From an uncultured Mailhella sp. (GTDB lineage: Bacteria; Desulfobacterota; Desulfovibrionia; Desulfovibrionales; Desulfovibrionaceae): a DNA stretch of 16,410 bases. The notes beneath the pieces are model-generated. The model made no database searches. It was not told the DNA's origin and was given only the letters and a program-made list of their open reading frames with translations. Shown here one piece after another: positions 1 to 6,584 of the stretch (within the stretch, counting starts at the first letter, position 1; each line of letters begins with the position of its first letter). Made by a program: the position numbers and the translations under genes. The DNA lies in NCBI RefSeq assembly GCF_905187505.1, contig NZ_CAJJIC010000041.1:1-16410 (forward strand). The letters run 5' to 3'.

Positions 1-1131
1 GGGGCACAGATCCGTCATGAGGGCATGGTAGACCCAGTCGGTAGGATGGGAATGCATGAAGAACAGATCCCAGTCCATGTTGGCGAACATGTATCTTATG
101 GCATCCTCAAGCCAGACGGTGTACTGCTCGTTGATTTCAACCCAGGTGTCGTCGTCGATCCAGTTGTTCAGCAGGGCGTTGAATCCCGCGCTCAGGCCGC
201 GCACGCCGTTTTTGGAATAAAGCTTGCGGGCCAGTTCCGGCGGATTGGTGAAGCCTTCCACCTCATTGATGGTGGTAAGGTAAAGCCGGAAGGCGTCGCC
301 GTCGGGGTCGAGATCGACCAGCTTCGCCCGGAAGAAGCCGTCGGAGAAGCTGCCGTCGGCCATCTCAAAGCTGCGGTCCACGCGTTCGCTCCACTCTCCG
401 GTGTGCACGGTGAAAAAGGCGTCGTTGAAATCCTTGGTGGGGGAAAGCGTCGCGGTGTCGTAGCCTCTGCCGTTCATGTCGCGGACCAGCAGATACCAGG
501 TCTTGGGAGCCATGGGCTTTTCAGCCTGCACGAATTCCATGCGGCAGGACATTTCCAGAGGGTACTTGCCCATGTTGTCGACGTTCGTCCAGCCGGAGGC
601 GTCGACAAGTTCTCCCACGCAGGCATCGGGCAGCGTCATGTTGGTGATGAGCTGGTCACCGCACAGGCCTATGCGGCGTCCCATGCCCACCTTGTTGTCC
701 TGATACTGGCTGACCATCAGACCGTGACCGCCTATGACGGTGGTGTGGCTGCCTTCCTTGCCGGGCCAGCAGCCGGGCCAGTTCAGAACAATGGACTTCT
801 TGCCCGCCTTTTCTGCGGCGTCCCACAAGGTTTCGGCCTTGTTGTGGGCGCTGCCGAAGGAGCAGAGGGCATTGGTGGGCAGCGGGTCCGCGCCGGTGAT
901 CTGATGCCAGTAGTCCGTTACCTGATGGGTGGCGGGCATGGCTCCGGTAGCGATGCTTGTCCAGTTCGGAGGCGTGATGGTGGGATAGGGAACCAGGGTA
1001 TTTTCACAGTAGGTGCCGTGTTCGACCAGCTTCTGAAAGTTGGGAAGAGCTCCTTCTTCCACATGCTTCATCATGAGATGGGGAAGAGCGCAGTCGAGGC
1101 CGATGACGACGAGCTTTTTGGCAGGCTTCAT
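1..1131 (-). CDS. Alkaline-phosphatase-superfamily phosphodiesterase / nucleotide pyrophosphatase, partial (3' end outside window)
   Basis: The N-terminal 377 codons are present; the frame is open at the window edge. The start is the ATG at 1131, preceded by GAGG nine bases upstream. The N-terminus (KKLVVIGLDCA) gives the first metal-binding Asp (D13). TPPNWTSIATG (residues 53-63) matches the nucleophile segment of the type I phosphodiesterase/NPP family (compare TFPNHY), making T53 the likely nucleophile. DWVYH close to the window edge fits the family's DxxxH metal site. There is no CxPSR sulfatase signature, so this is a phosphodiesterase-like enzyme and not an arylsulfatase. No signal peptide is visible, so a cytosolic location is inferred. 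It lies downstream of the AssT unit but behind two terminators and has its own predicted sigma-54 promoter. The substrate is unknown. The family call is fairly secure; the function is not. Confidence 0.8.
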   Translation of the reverse strand, partial: MKPAKKLVVIGLDCALPHLMMKHVEEGALPNFQKLVEHGTYCENTLVPYPTITPPNWTSIATGAMPATHQVTDYWHQITGADPLPTNALCSFGSAHNKAETLWDAAEKAGKKSIVLNWPGCWPGKEGSHTTVIGGHGLMVSQYQDNKVGMGRRIGLCGDQLITNMTLPDACVGELVDASGWTNVDNMGKYPLEMSCRMEFVQAEKPMAPKTWYLLVRDMNGRGYDTATLSPTKDFNDAFFTVHTGEWSERVDRSFEMADGSFSDGFFRAKLVDLDPDGDAFRLYLTTINEVEGFTNPPELARKLYSKNGVRGLSAGFNALLNNWIDDDTWVEINEQYTVWLEDAIRYMFANMDWDLFFMHSHPTDWVYHALMTDLCP

Positions 1132-1190
1132 ATGCGAAATCCTCGGTTGATAGTTGCAGGGGAAAGACGATTGCCGCTCGTCCATTCTCA

Positions 1191-1206
1191 AGCAATAACC
1201 ATGCCA
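1191..1206 (-). promoter_or_regulatory. Sigma-54 (RpoN) -24/-12 promoter
   Basis: Read on the minus strand, the site is TGGCATGGTTATTGCT. It matches the consensus TGGCAYRNNNNTTGCW at every defined position, with GG and GC exactly ten bases apart. Transcription would begin near 1180, leaving about a 50-base leader before the ATG at 1131. Such promoters need an AAA+ enhancer-binding activator; none is encoded in this window. Confidence 0.8.
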
Positions 1207-1228
1207 AAATATAACACGCCGTAAAGAC

Positions 1229-1243
1229 TGATAAAAAATATCA
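1229..1243. promoter_or_regulatory. Inverted repeat TGATA-N5-TATCA, possible activator site
   Basis: This is a perfect 5+5+5 dyad, centred about 56 bases upstream of the predicted sigma-54 transcription start. Together with the second dyad at 1260-1274 (centre-to-centre 31 bp, about three helical turns) it could form an enhancer-binding site. The dyad is seen directly; its role is inferred. Confidence 0.4.
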
Positions 1244-1259
1244 CTGCCCGGATATGAGC

Positions 1260-1274
1260 GTTCACGGATTGAAC
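1260..1274. promoter_or_regulatory. Inverted repeat GTTCA-N5-TGAAC, possible upstream activator site
   Basis: This is a perfect 5+5+5 dyad centred about 87 bases upstream of the predicted sigma-54 start, within the usual range for enhancer-binding-protein sites. A second copy of TGATAAAAAA, also present at 1229-1238, follows at 1279-1288. Role inferred. Confidence 0.4.
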
Positions 1275-1433
1275 AGAGTGATAAAAAAAGAAGCATCCCT
1301 GGCTGTCGCGGCGGATCCGGTCTGGAGCGCGCCGGGGCAAAAGACGGGGCGGACGGCGCGGGAGCGGATGCCCTGGAACGAAGGGGGAGGCAGGCGGTAC
1401 CGTGCGGAGGATTGAAGCTTTCGTGCGGGGAAC

Positions 1434-1467
1434 AGAAAAAGAGCGGGAAGAGAGAATCTCTTCCCGC
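1434..1467 (-). terminator. Intrinsic terminator, second of a tandem pair after assT
   Basis: On the minus strand a perfect 11-bp stem (GCGGGAAGAGA / TCTCTTCCCGC) with a 3-base loop is followed by TCTTTTTC. It lies 67 bases beyond the first terminator. The rest of 1132-1433 holds only the sigma-54 promoter and dyads; no gene is visible there. Confidence 0.85.
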
Positions 1468-1507
1468 CGCGGGGACACGCCGGGGGGAAAGTGAGGGCCC
1501 GGCGCAG

Positions 1508-1540
1508 AAAAGGCCGCCACTTTCGTGACGGCCTTTTTTT
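1508..1540. terminator. Intrinsic terminator immediately after assT, bidirectional
   Basis: A 9-bp stem (GGCCGCCAC / GTGACGGCC, one G-T wobble) closes a 4-base loop. It is flanked by AAAA on the left and seven T on the right, so it can terminate in either direction. It begins eight bases beyond the assT stop codon. Confidence 0.85.
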
Positions 1541-1548
1541 ACAGGATA

Positions 1549-3429
1549 TTAGCAGAAGAGGGAGACGCCGGTCTGGTACTTGGTGTCTTCCACAAGGATT
1601 TTGATGTCGTAGCGGCCGGAGAGGCCTTCCTTGCTGATGTTCTGCTTGATGACGCGGTCGTCTTCTTCAAGGTAGGCGCCGGAGCACATGGCGAGGTGAT
1701 AGGAGGCGGCGGTGTTGATGAAGTAGCCGCGGGTCTCCTTTTCGCCTTCGAGCAGCACCATGACCAGGGAGCCGCGGGCGAAGCGGCCGTGGAACACGAT
1801 GCGGTCTTCATCTTCCTCGATGTTCACCTGATGCCAGGAGTCGATGACTTCGTTCGATTCGGGCACGTCGGGGATGGTGTCGAAGGTGGGGGTCACGTCG
1901 AGGTGGCCGAGCAGCTTGCCTTCGCCGAACGCGGCGTTGTCGCCGTCATGGTAGGGGAAGAGCTTTTCGGCACGGTAGAAGTTGCCGTCCACTTCCATGG
2001 AGTACATGACCACGCCGTCCTTCTGTTCCACGGTCTTGGCGCAGATGTCGGTGCCGGGTTCCTTCTTGGGATTGATGAAGGCGCCGAGCTTGTCGGAGGC
2101 GTAGCCGTCCTTCCAGCCGATGCCGCCGGAATGGATGAGGTAGTGGCCTTCGTCGTAGTATTCCACGTTGCAGATGTAGGGGGAGAAGAAGCTCTGGCCG
2201 AGTTCCTTGCCGTACTGCCACACCTGTTCGATTTCCATCTTTTCGGTGTCGATGCGGTAGCGCACGCCGCGGGAGAAGTTGTCGCGGTTTCTGATGTAGC
2301 GTTCCTTCACCTTGGAGCGGTACTGGCCGTTGTCGAAGCACATGATGTCGCCGTCGGGGCAGACCACGCAGGCATGCTGTTCATACTGCCAGTCGAAGTT
2401 GGCGACGTCGCCCACGGGCTTGAAGAAGTACTTCTGCATGTCTTCGGGCCAGGTTTCGGGGTCGCCGATGATCCAGTTGAGCTTGCTGGTCTCGTAGTCG
2501 AAGTTCACGATGGCGTCCTGATGGCGGCCGGAAATCGTGATGGTCTTGTTCTTGTCGTTGTACCACAGGGCGTTGTTGTGGAACCAGTCGTGGGCGTCCT
2601 GGGAGCCGGAACCGGCCACGTTCTGGGGCAGGAAGGTCTTGTAGTCCCAGGTGCGGAGCACTTCGCCGGTCTCGCGGTCGAGCAGGGCGATCATGTCTTC
2701 CACGGTGTCGGTGGTGAAGTCCTGGGTGAGGGCGAGAATGTTGCCGTCGGGCATTTCGAAGTGGTCATGATGATAGTTGCCCGGCATGCGGAATTCCTTG
2801 TAGATCTTGCCGAGCAGGTTCAGTTCGATGACGCCGGTGGGGCAGTAGGGCATGTGGCAGAAGCGGTGGGAGCCGGTCATGATGTTGCCGTTCTTCACGC
2901 GCTTGATGTCGAACATGGTGTTTTCGGTGAGCAGCCAGCGGATGTCGCCCATGTAGTCGTAGGCGGTGGGCAGGTTCTTGCCGGCCGGGGTGAGGAACAT
3001 GAAGTTGTTGCCGAAGTAGTCCATGGACGTGTTGATGTTGCGGCAGCGGCACACGTCTTCGGGCAGGGGCTGGGACTCTATGGAGAAGGTTTTGCTCTCA
3101 CCGGTGGAAAGTTCCACGGTCACGCGGGTGGCGATGCCTTCGTAAAGACCGATGACCGGAATGGCGTGGCTCGTTCCTTCGGGGAAGGTGTGCACGATGT
3201 TTTCACGGTCGTTGCGCTTGCCGTGGATGGTCATGGTGGCGGAAGCGGGCTTTTCGCTCTTGAAGAGGATCAGCGCGCAGAGCGGGTTGATGAAGTAGGG
3301 GTTGACCAGAACATGGGCGTTTTCGAGCGTGGGCTTTTCCGCTTCAAAGGCGGCAAGGAATTCCTTCTCGGCGCGATTCTGGCGAGTAATGAGGTGATCG
3401 TTGTAGGTGTGCATCACTTTACTGCTCAT
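1549..3429 (-). CDS. assT: Aryl-sulfate sulfotransferase (AssT family), apparently cytosolic
   Basis: 626 residues, about the family length. AssT transfers a sulfuryl group from one phenolic sulfate ester to another phenol through a sulfo-histidine, without PAPS. The likely active-site histidines are HHDHFEMPDGN (220-230), DWFHNN (281-286), GRHQDAI (301-307) and the likely sulfo-accepting H352 in EQHACVV; placement is by resemblance to the uropathogenic E. coli enzyme. The N-terminus (MSSKVMHTYNDHL) is not a signal peptide, unlike the periplasmic AssT of E. coli, and 12 cysteines also suggest the cytosol. C354-V-V-C357 sits next to H352. The start has a strong AAGGAG site seven bases upstream. 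It is the last gene of the permease-trxB-trx-assT unit, 43 bases after the thioredoxin gene. The natural donor and acceptor are unknown. Confidence 0.9.
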   Translation of the reverse strand: MSSKVMHTYNDHLITRQNRAEKEFLAAFEAEKPTLENAHVLVNPYFINPLCALILFKSEKPASATMTIHGKRNDRENIVHTFPEGTSHAIPVIGLYEGIATRVTVELSTGESKTFSIESQPLPEDVCRCRNINTSMDYFGNNFMFLTPAGKNLPTAYDYMGDIRWLLTENTMFDIKRVKNGNIMTGSHRFCHMPYCPTGVIELNLLGKIYKEFRMPGNYHHDHFEMPDGNILALTQDFTTDTVEDMIALLDRETGEVLRTWDYKTFLPQNVAGSGSQDAHDWFHNNALWYNDKNKTITISGRHQDAIVNFDYETSKLNWIIGDPETWPEDMQKYFFKPVGDVANFDWQYEQHACVVCPDGDIMCFDNGQYRSKVKERYIRNRDNFSRGVRYRIDTEKMEIEQVWQYGKELGQSFFSPYICNVEYYDEGHYLIHSGGIGWKDGYASDKLGAFINPKKEPGTDICAKTVEQKDGVVMYSMEVDGNFYRAEKLFPYHDGDNAAFGEGKLLGHLDVTPTFDTIPDVPESNEVIDSWHQVNIEEDEDRIVFHGRFARGSLVMVLLEGEKETRGYFINTAASYHLAMCSGAYLEEDDRVIKQNISKEGLSGRYDIKILVEDTKYQTGVSLFC

Positions 3430-3472
3430 GACTGGACTCCTTTCGGCGTTCTACGTGTTGAATATGCGGAAG

Positions 3473-3784
3473 TTAGGCTTTGAGCTTTTCGATTTCCTGA
3501 ACGATGGCGGGCTTCTGCTTGAGGCCTTCGAGGCGGGAGACTTCCGCGCCGTCCTTCATGAAGAGCATGGTGGGGAAGCCCTTCACGCCGCAGCGTTCCT
3601 TGAGGTCCTGGTTGGCGTCGAAGTCCACGGTGAAGATGCGGAAGTCGGGATCGTTCTTGCTGATGTCCTTGAGAACGAAGGAAAGCATTTTGCAGGGGCC
3701 GCAGGTCTTGGAATAGAATTCCACCAGCATGACGCCGGACTTGTCCATGCTGTCGTAGGCGGCGGTGTCGATTTCCGTGATCAT
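3473..3784 (-). CDS. trxA: Thioredoxin with CGPC active site
   Basis: 103 residues, a single classical thioredoxin domain. The active site is C28-G-P-C31 and the cis-proline is P71 (GFPTM). The usual Trp before the motif (WCGPC) is replaced by Thr (KTCGPCK), and the following segment (MLSFVLKDI) is divergent, so this is probably a specialised thioredoxin and not the housekeeping one. No signal peptide is present, so it should act as a cytosolic dithiol reductant. AAGGAG seven bases upstream supports the ATG at 3784. It lies between trxB (64-base gap) and assT (43-base gap) on the same strand, which suggests it is reduced by the neighbouring TrxB and serves AssT or the same pathway. Confidence 0.92.
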   Translation of the reverse strand: MITEIDTAAYDSMDKSGVMLVEFYSKTCGPCKMLSFVLKDISKNDPDFRIFTVDFDANQDLKERCGVKGFPTMLFMKDGAEVSRLEGLKQKPAIVQEIEKLKA

Positions 3785-3848
3785 GGGATAACTCCTTGAT
3801 AGGGGGATGAAGGTTGCGTTTGCGGGGCGTCTGCCGGAAGAGAGGGCT

Positions 3849-4775
3849 CTATCCTCTCAGTTTTTCAACGTACTTGGAAGCGGAATTCGCGGCAATGGCG
3901 CCGTCGCCGCAGGCCGTGGCCACCTGACGCAGGCCCTTTACGATGATGTCGCCGGCGGCGAAGATGCCGGGGCGGGACGTGGCCATGGCGGCGTCGGTCA
4001 CGATGCAGCCGGTACGGTCGAGAATGCCGAGGTCGGCGCAGAAGGAGGCGGTGGGTTCGAGGCCTATGTATTCGAACACGCCGTCGCAGCTGACGGTGCG
4101 CTCGGTGGCGTCTTCCTTCGTGGACTTGAAGCGCACGCCTTCAAGCCTGCCTTCGCCCAGGAATTCCAGCACGTCCTGGTAGGGATAGATGGTCACGTTC
4201 GGCATGGCGCGCAGCTTGTCGCAGGCGATGGGGTCGGCCGTGAGGTCGAACATGGTCACGATGGTGAGCTTGTTCACGATGCCGGCAAGATAGATGGATT
4301 CTTCCACGGCGGAGTTGCCGCCGCCTATGACCACCACGTCCTTGCCGCGGTACTGGGCGCCGTCGCATATGGCGCACCAGCTGATGCCTGCGCCGGTGAA
4401 GGTTTCCTCGCCGGGGATGTGCAGACGGCGGGGACGGGTGCCCGTGGCGATGATGACGGCCGAGGCTTCGTACACGGTGTCGTCCTCAAGGCAGACGACC
4501 TTCTTCACGTCGCCCTCGTCCACGATGGCGGTCACGGTCTTGTAGTCGAATTCCGCGCCCACTTCCTGGGAGTGCTCGAACATCTTGATGGCCAGTTCCG
4601 CGCCGTTGATGGTGCCGAAGCCGGTGTAGTTGGCGATTTCGTTGGTGTTGATGATCTGTCCGCCGGGAGCGAGCTTGTCGAGCACCAGGGTCTTCATGTT
4701 GGCGCGCACGGCATAGATGGAGGCCGTAAGACCGGCGGGGCCGCCGCCCACGATGATGACGTCGTACTTGTTCAT
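3849..4775 (-). CDS. trxB: Thioredoxin reductase (FAD, CxxC), atypical pyridine-nucleotide site
   Basis: 308 residues, the normal length of low-molecular-weight TrxR. An FAD Rossmann motif lies near the N-terminus (GGGPAG, 10-15), the redox pair is C134-A-I-C137, a second nucleotide motif is GGGNSA (151-156), and the C-terminal FAD motif is GIFAAGD (270-276). The HRRxxxR motif that binds the 2'-phosphate of NADPH is absent: the equivalent stretch reads VTMFDLTADP (173-182). NADH or another donor is therefore possible; atypical Desulfovibrio and ferredoxin-linked clostridial TrxRs are known precedents for unusual donors. AAGGAG eight bases upstream supports the start. It is followed directly by thioredoxin and preceded by the permease, so it is probably co-transcribed with both. 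Confidence 0.9.
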   Translation of the reverse strand: MNKYDVIIVGGGPAGLTASIYAVRANMKTLVLDKLAPGGQIINTNEIANYTGFGTINGAELAIKMFEHSQEVGAEFDYKTVTAIVDEGDVKKVVCLEDDTVYEASAVIIATGTRPRRLHIPGEETFTGAGISWCAICDGAQYRGKDVVVIGGGNSAVEESIYLAGIVNKLTIVTMFDLTADPIACDKLRAMPNVTIYPYQDVLEFLGEGRLEGVRFKSTKEDATERTVSCDGVFEYIGLEPTASFCADLGILDRTGCIVTDAAMATSRPGIFAAGDIIVKGLRQVATACGDGAIAANSASKYVEKLRG

Positions 4776-4795
4776 GGAAGTGTCTCCTTGGTTGT

Positions 4796-4815
4796 GCTTT
4801 CCGCGCGGGGAAAGC
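4796..4815 (-). other. Intercistronic hairpin between permease and trxB
   Basis: A 7-bp perfect stem (GCTTTCC / GGAAAGC) with a 6-base loop lies in the 96-base gap between the permease stop and the trxB start. No T-run follows, so it is more likely an RNA stability or processing element than a terminator. Confidence 0.4.
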
Positions 4816-4871
4816 GGTCGTTCAGTTTTGCCGTCCTGCGGGAGGAGGGAGGTTCAAGGTTCGTCGGTGGG

Positions 4872-6401
4872 TTAGAAGATGACCATGGCGAGGGGAATGC
4901 CCACGACGATGACCACGCCCGCGATGAGAAGCGAGGCGGTGACGCTGTAGGTCACGATTTCCCGGGGAGAGAGCCACTGGGTGTTGCCGAAGAGCATGGC
5001 CGCGAACGGGGAGGCTGCGGGAGTGCAGGCGGCGATGAGCACGGCGAAGATGAAGCAGGCCATGAGGGGACCGGCGTTCATGCCGAAGGCGTTGCACATG
5101 GCGAGCAGCACGGGCGTGAGCACGAGGCCGAGCACCACGGAGTTGCAGAAGTTGGTGCAGGATATGCCGAGCAGCACCACGGCGATGCACAAAGGCACGT
5201 AGCCGAAGCCGGAAAGGGCGTTTCTCAGCATGTATTCCATGAACACGGTGACGTTGGTGCCCTTGCCGGTCATGGCGTCGCCGAGGAGCATGGCCACGGC
5301 GATGAGCAGGAAGATGCGCCAGGGATAGGCCACGGCGGTTTCGCTGATGTCGGCGATGGGCTTGCCGTGCAGATGCACGAAGCCCACGAGGAACAGGGCG
5401 ACGAGCGGCGCGAGCAGGGAGTTGTGGGCAAGGAAGGCGCCCACCGCATTGTCCTTGCCGATGATGCCGGGAAGCAGAATCCAGCAGGCGAACAGGGCGA
5501 AGGCAATGAGCACGCCCTTCTGATAGCCGGTCATGGGCTTGAGCGGTTCCCTGCGCAGCACTTCGGGATCGAGGCGGAGCAGGGGGGAGACGTCCACGCG
5601 GAAGACGAAGCGCATGAGCAGCATGAGTCCGGCGATGGAGACCAGGGAAATGACGAGGGCGAAGCAGAAGTAGGAGGCCGCGGGCAGGGCGGGCACGTTC
5701 ATGCCGGGATTGCTGGCGGCCATGCTCCACACGTTGCCGAGGAGCAGGAAGGCACCGGTCTTGAAGGGATCGGAGGCAAAGGAGAGCAGGGCCATGACGA
5801 TGATGTAGACCAGCATGATGGACACATATTTGTCGCCGCGCTTGTAGCCCACCTGGTCGAAGATGCTGTACATGACGGGCCAGATGAGGAAGCAGATGGA
5901 CGTCTGCTCGAAGAAGGCCAGCAGGTAGGTGGTGACGAGAATGACGCCGGTGAACACCCACGGACGGCCGATGATGAAGTCGCGGCGCAGAATCCACTGG
6001 GAGAGCCAGGAGGAGACGTTGCTCTTGATGAGGGCCGTGGCAAAGCACAGGGTGAAGAAGATCATGACCACCATGGGATTGCCGAGGAAGGAGTTCAGCA
6101 CCTTGGGCGCGGGGGTGAAGCCGCTGAAGGCGAGCATGAGCACGCCGAGAAAGCAGGGCCAGAGCGTGTCGACGAAGGTCCAGAGGTAAACGACGCCGAG
6201 GAAGATCATGGCGTTGACCATGCCCATGCGGGTGATGGTGATGACGGCGCTGCCGTCCGCCACGGGAAAGCCCGCCGCGACGAGGGCGTCGTTGACGGGA
6301 ACGGTCATGGAGGGACAGGGCAGGAAATACCCGAGGAACATGAGTCCGATGCCGATGACGGTATGGACTATGGTGGAGAGCGGAAGTTCTCTTGCGGACA
6401 T
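4872..6401 (-). CDS. SLC13/DASS-type anion permease
   Basis: 509 residues, strongly hydrophobic, with roughly 11-13 membrane segments. The repeated Asn/Thr/Ser-rich re-entrant hairpins typical of the divalent-anion:sodium symporter and ion-transporter families appear as SCTNFCNS (414-421) and ACTPAASPFAAMLFG (458-472). The frame extends upstream to 6512, but the ATG at 6401 is chosen because GGAGG lies four bases before it and the upstream extension is Pro/Arg/His-rich. Family members move dicarboxylates, sulfate or organic anions with sodium. As first gene of a unit with trxB, trx and assT it could carry an organosulfate, a sulfonate or the product anion. Substrate and direction cannot be read from the sequence. 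Confidence 0.75.
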   Translation of the reverse strand: MSARELPLSTIVHTVIGIGLMFLGYFLPCPSMTVPVNDALVAAGFPVADGSAVITITRMGMVNAMIFLGVVYLWTFVDTLWPCFLGVLMLAFSGFTPAPKVLNSFLGNPMVVMIFFTLCFATALIKSNVSSWLSQWILRRDFIIGRPWVFTGVILVTTYLLAFFEQTSICFLIWPVMYSIFDQVGYKRGDKYVSIMLVYIIVMALLSFASDPFKTGAFLLLGNVWSMAASNPGMNVPALPAASYFCFALVISLVSIAGLMLLMRFVFRVDVSPLLRLDPEVLRREPLKPMTGYQKGVLIAFALFACWILLPGIIGKDNAVGAFLAHNSLLAPLVALFLVGFVHLHGKPIADISETAVAYPWRIFLLIAVAMLLGDAMTGKGTNVTVFMEYMLRNALSGFGYVPLCIAVVLLGISCTNFCNSVVLGLVLTPVLLAMCNAFGMNAGPLMACFIFAVLIAACTPAASPFAAMLFGNTQWLSPREIVTYSVTASLLIAGVVIVVGIPLAMVIF

Positions 6402-6530
6402 GCTACCTCCAGCTGTGGAGCGGGAAAGCCTGTGATGGTAAGGGGGAAAAGGGTGCTCGGAAAGCGGAGGAGGATTCTTCACACCTGGACTTCTACGGAT
6501 GCTGGTTAACATAGGGCGACGGCGGACAAA

Positions 6531-6554
6531 AAAAACTAGTCTAAGCTAGCTTTT
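6531..6554. promoter_or_regulatory. 24-bp inverted repeat upstream of the permease operon, candidate operator
   Basis: The arms AAAAACTAG and CTAGCTTTT are complementary at 8 of 9 positions around a 6-base spacer. The dyad lies about 130-150 bases upstream of the permease start. Its size and two-fold symmetry suit a dimeric regulator such as the Crp/Fnr-type protein at 7163-7960, but its half-site is not the classical Fnr (TTGAT) or Crp (TGTGA) one. Confidence 0.4.
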
Positions 6555-6567
6555 GAGAAATTTTTTG

Positions 6568-6584
6568 CTTTTGCCGGGCAAAAG
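6568..6584. repeat. 17-bp near-perfect palindrome CTTTTGCC-G-GGCAAAAG
   Basis: Two 8-base arms are fully complementary around a single central base, 14 bases upstream (minus-strand sense) of the CTAG dyad. The central spacing is tight for an RNA hairpin (7-bp stem, 3-base loop) and no T-run follows, so a protein-binding site seems more likely than a terminator. Confidence 0.4.

Noticed and set aside
1..1131. Arylsulfatase assignment for the first gene, because it neighbours assT
   Set aside because: No CxPSR/CxAxR formylglycine motif is present; TPPNWT is the nucleophile pattern of type I phosphodiesterases.
6402..6512. A longer N-terminus for the permease, starting at 6512
   Set aside because: The added 37 residues are Pro/Arg/His-rich, and a strong GGAGG lies just before the ATG at 6401.
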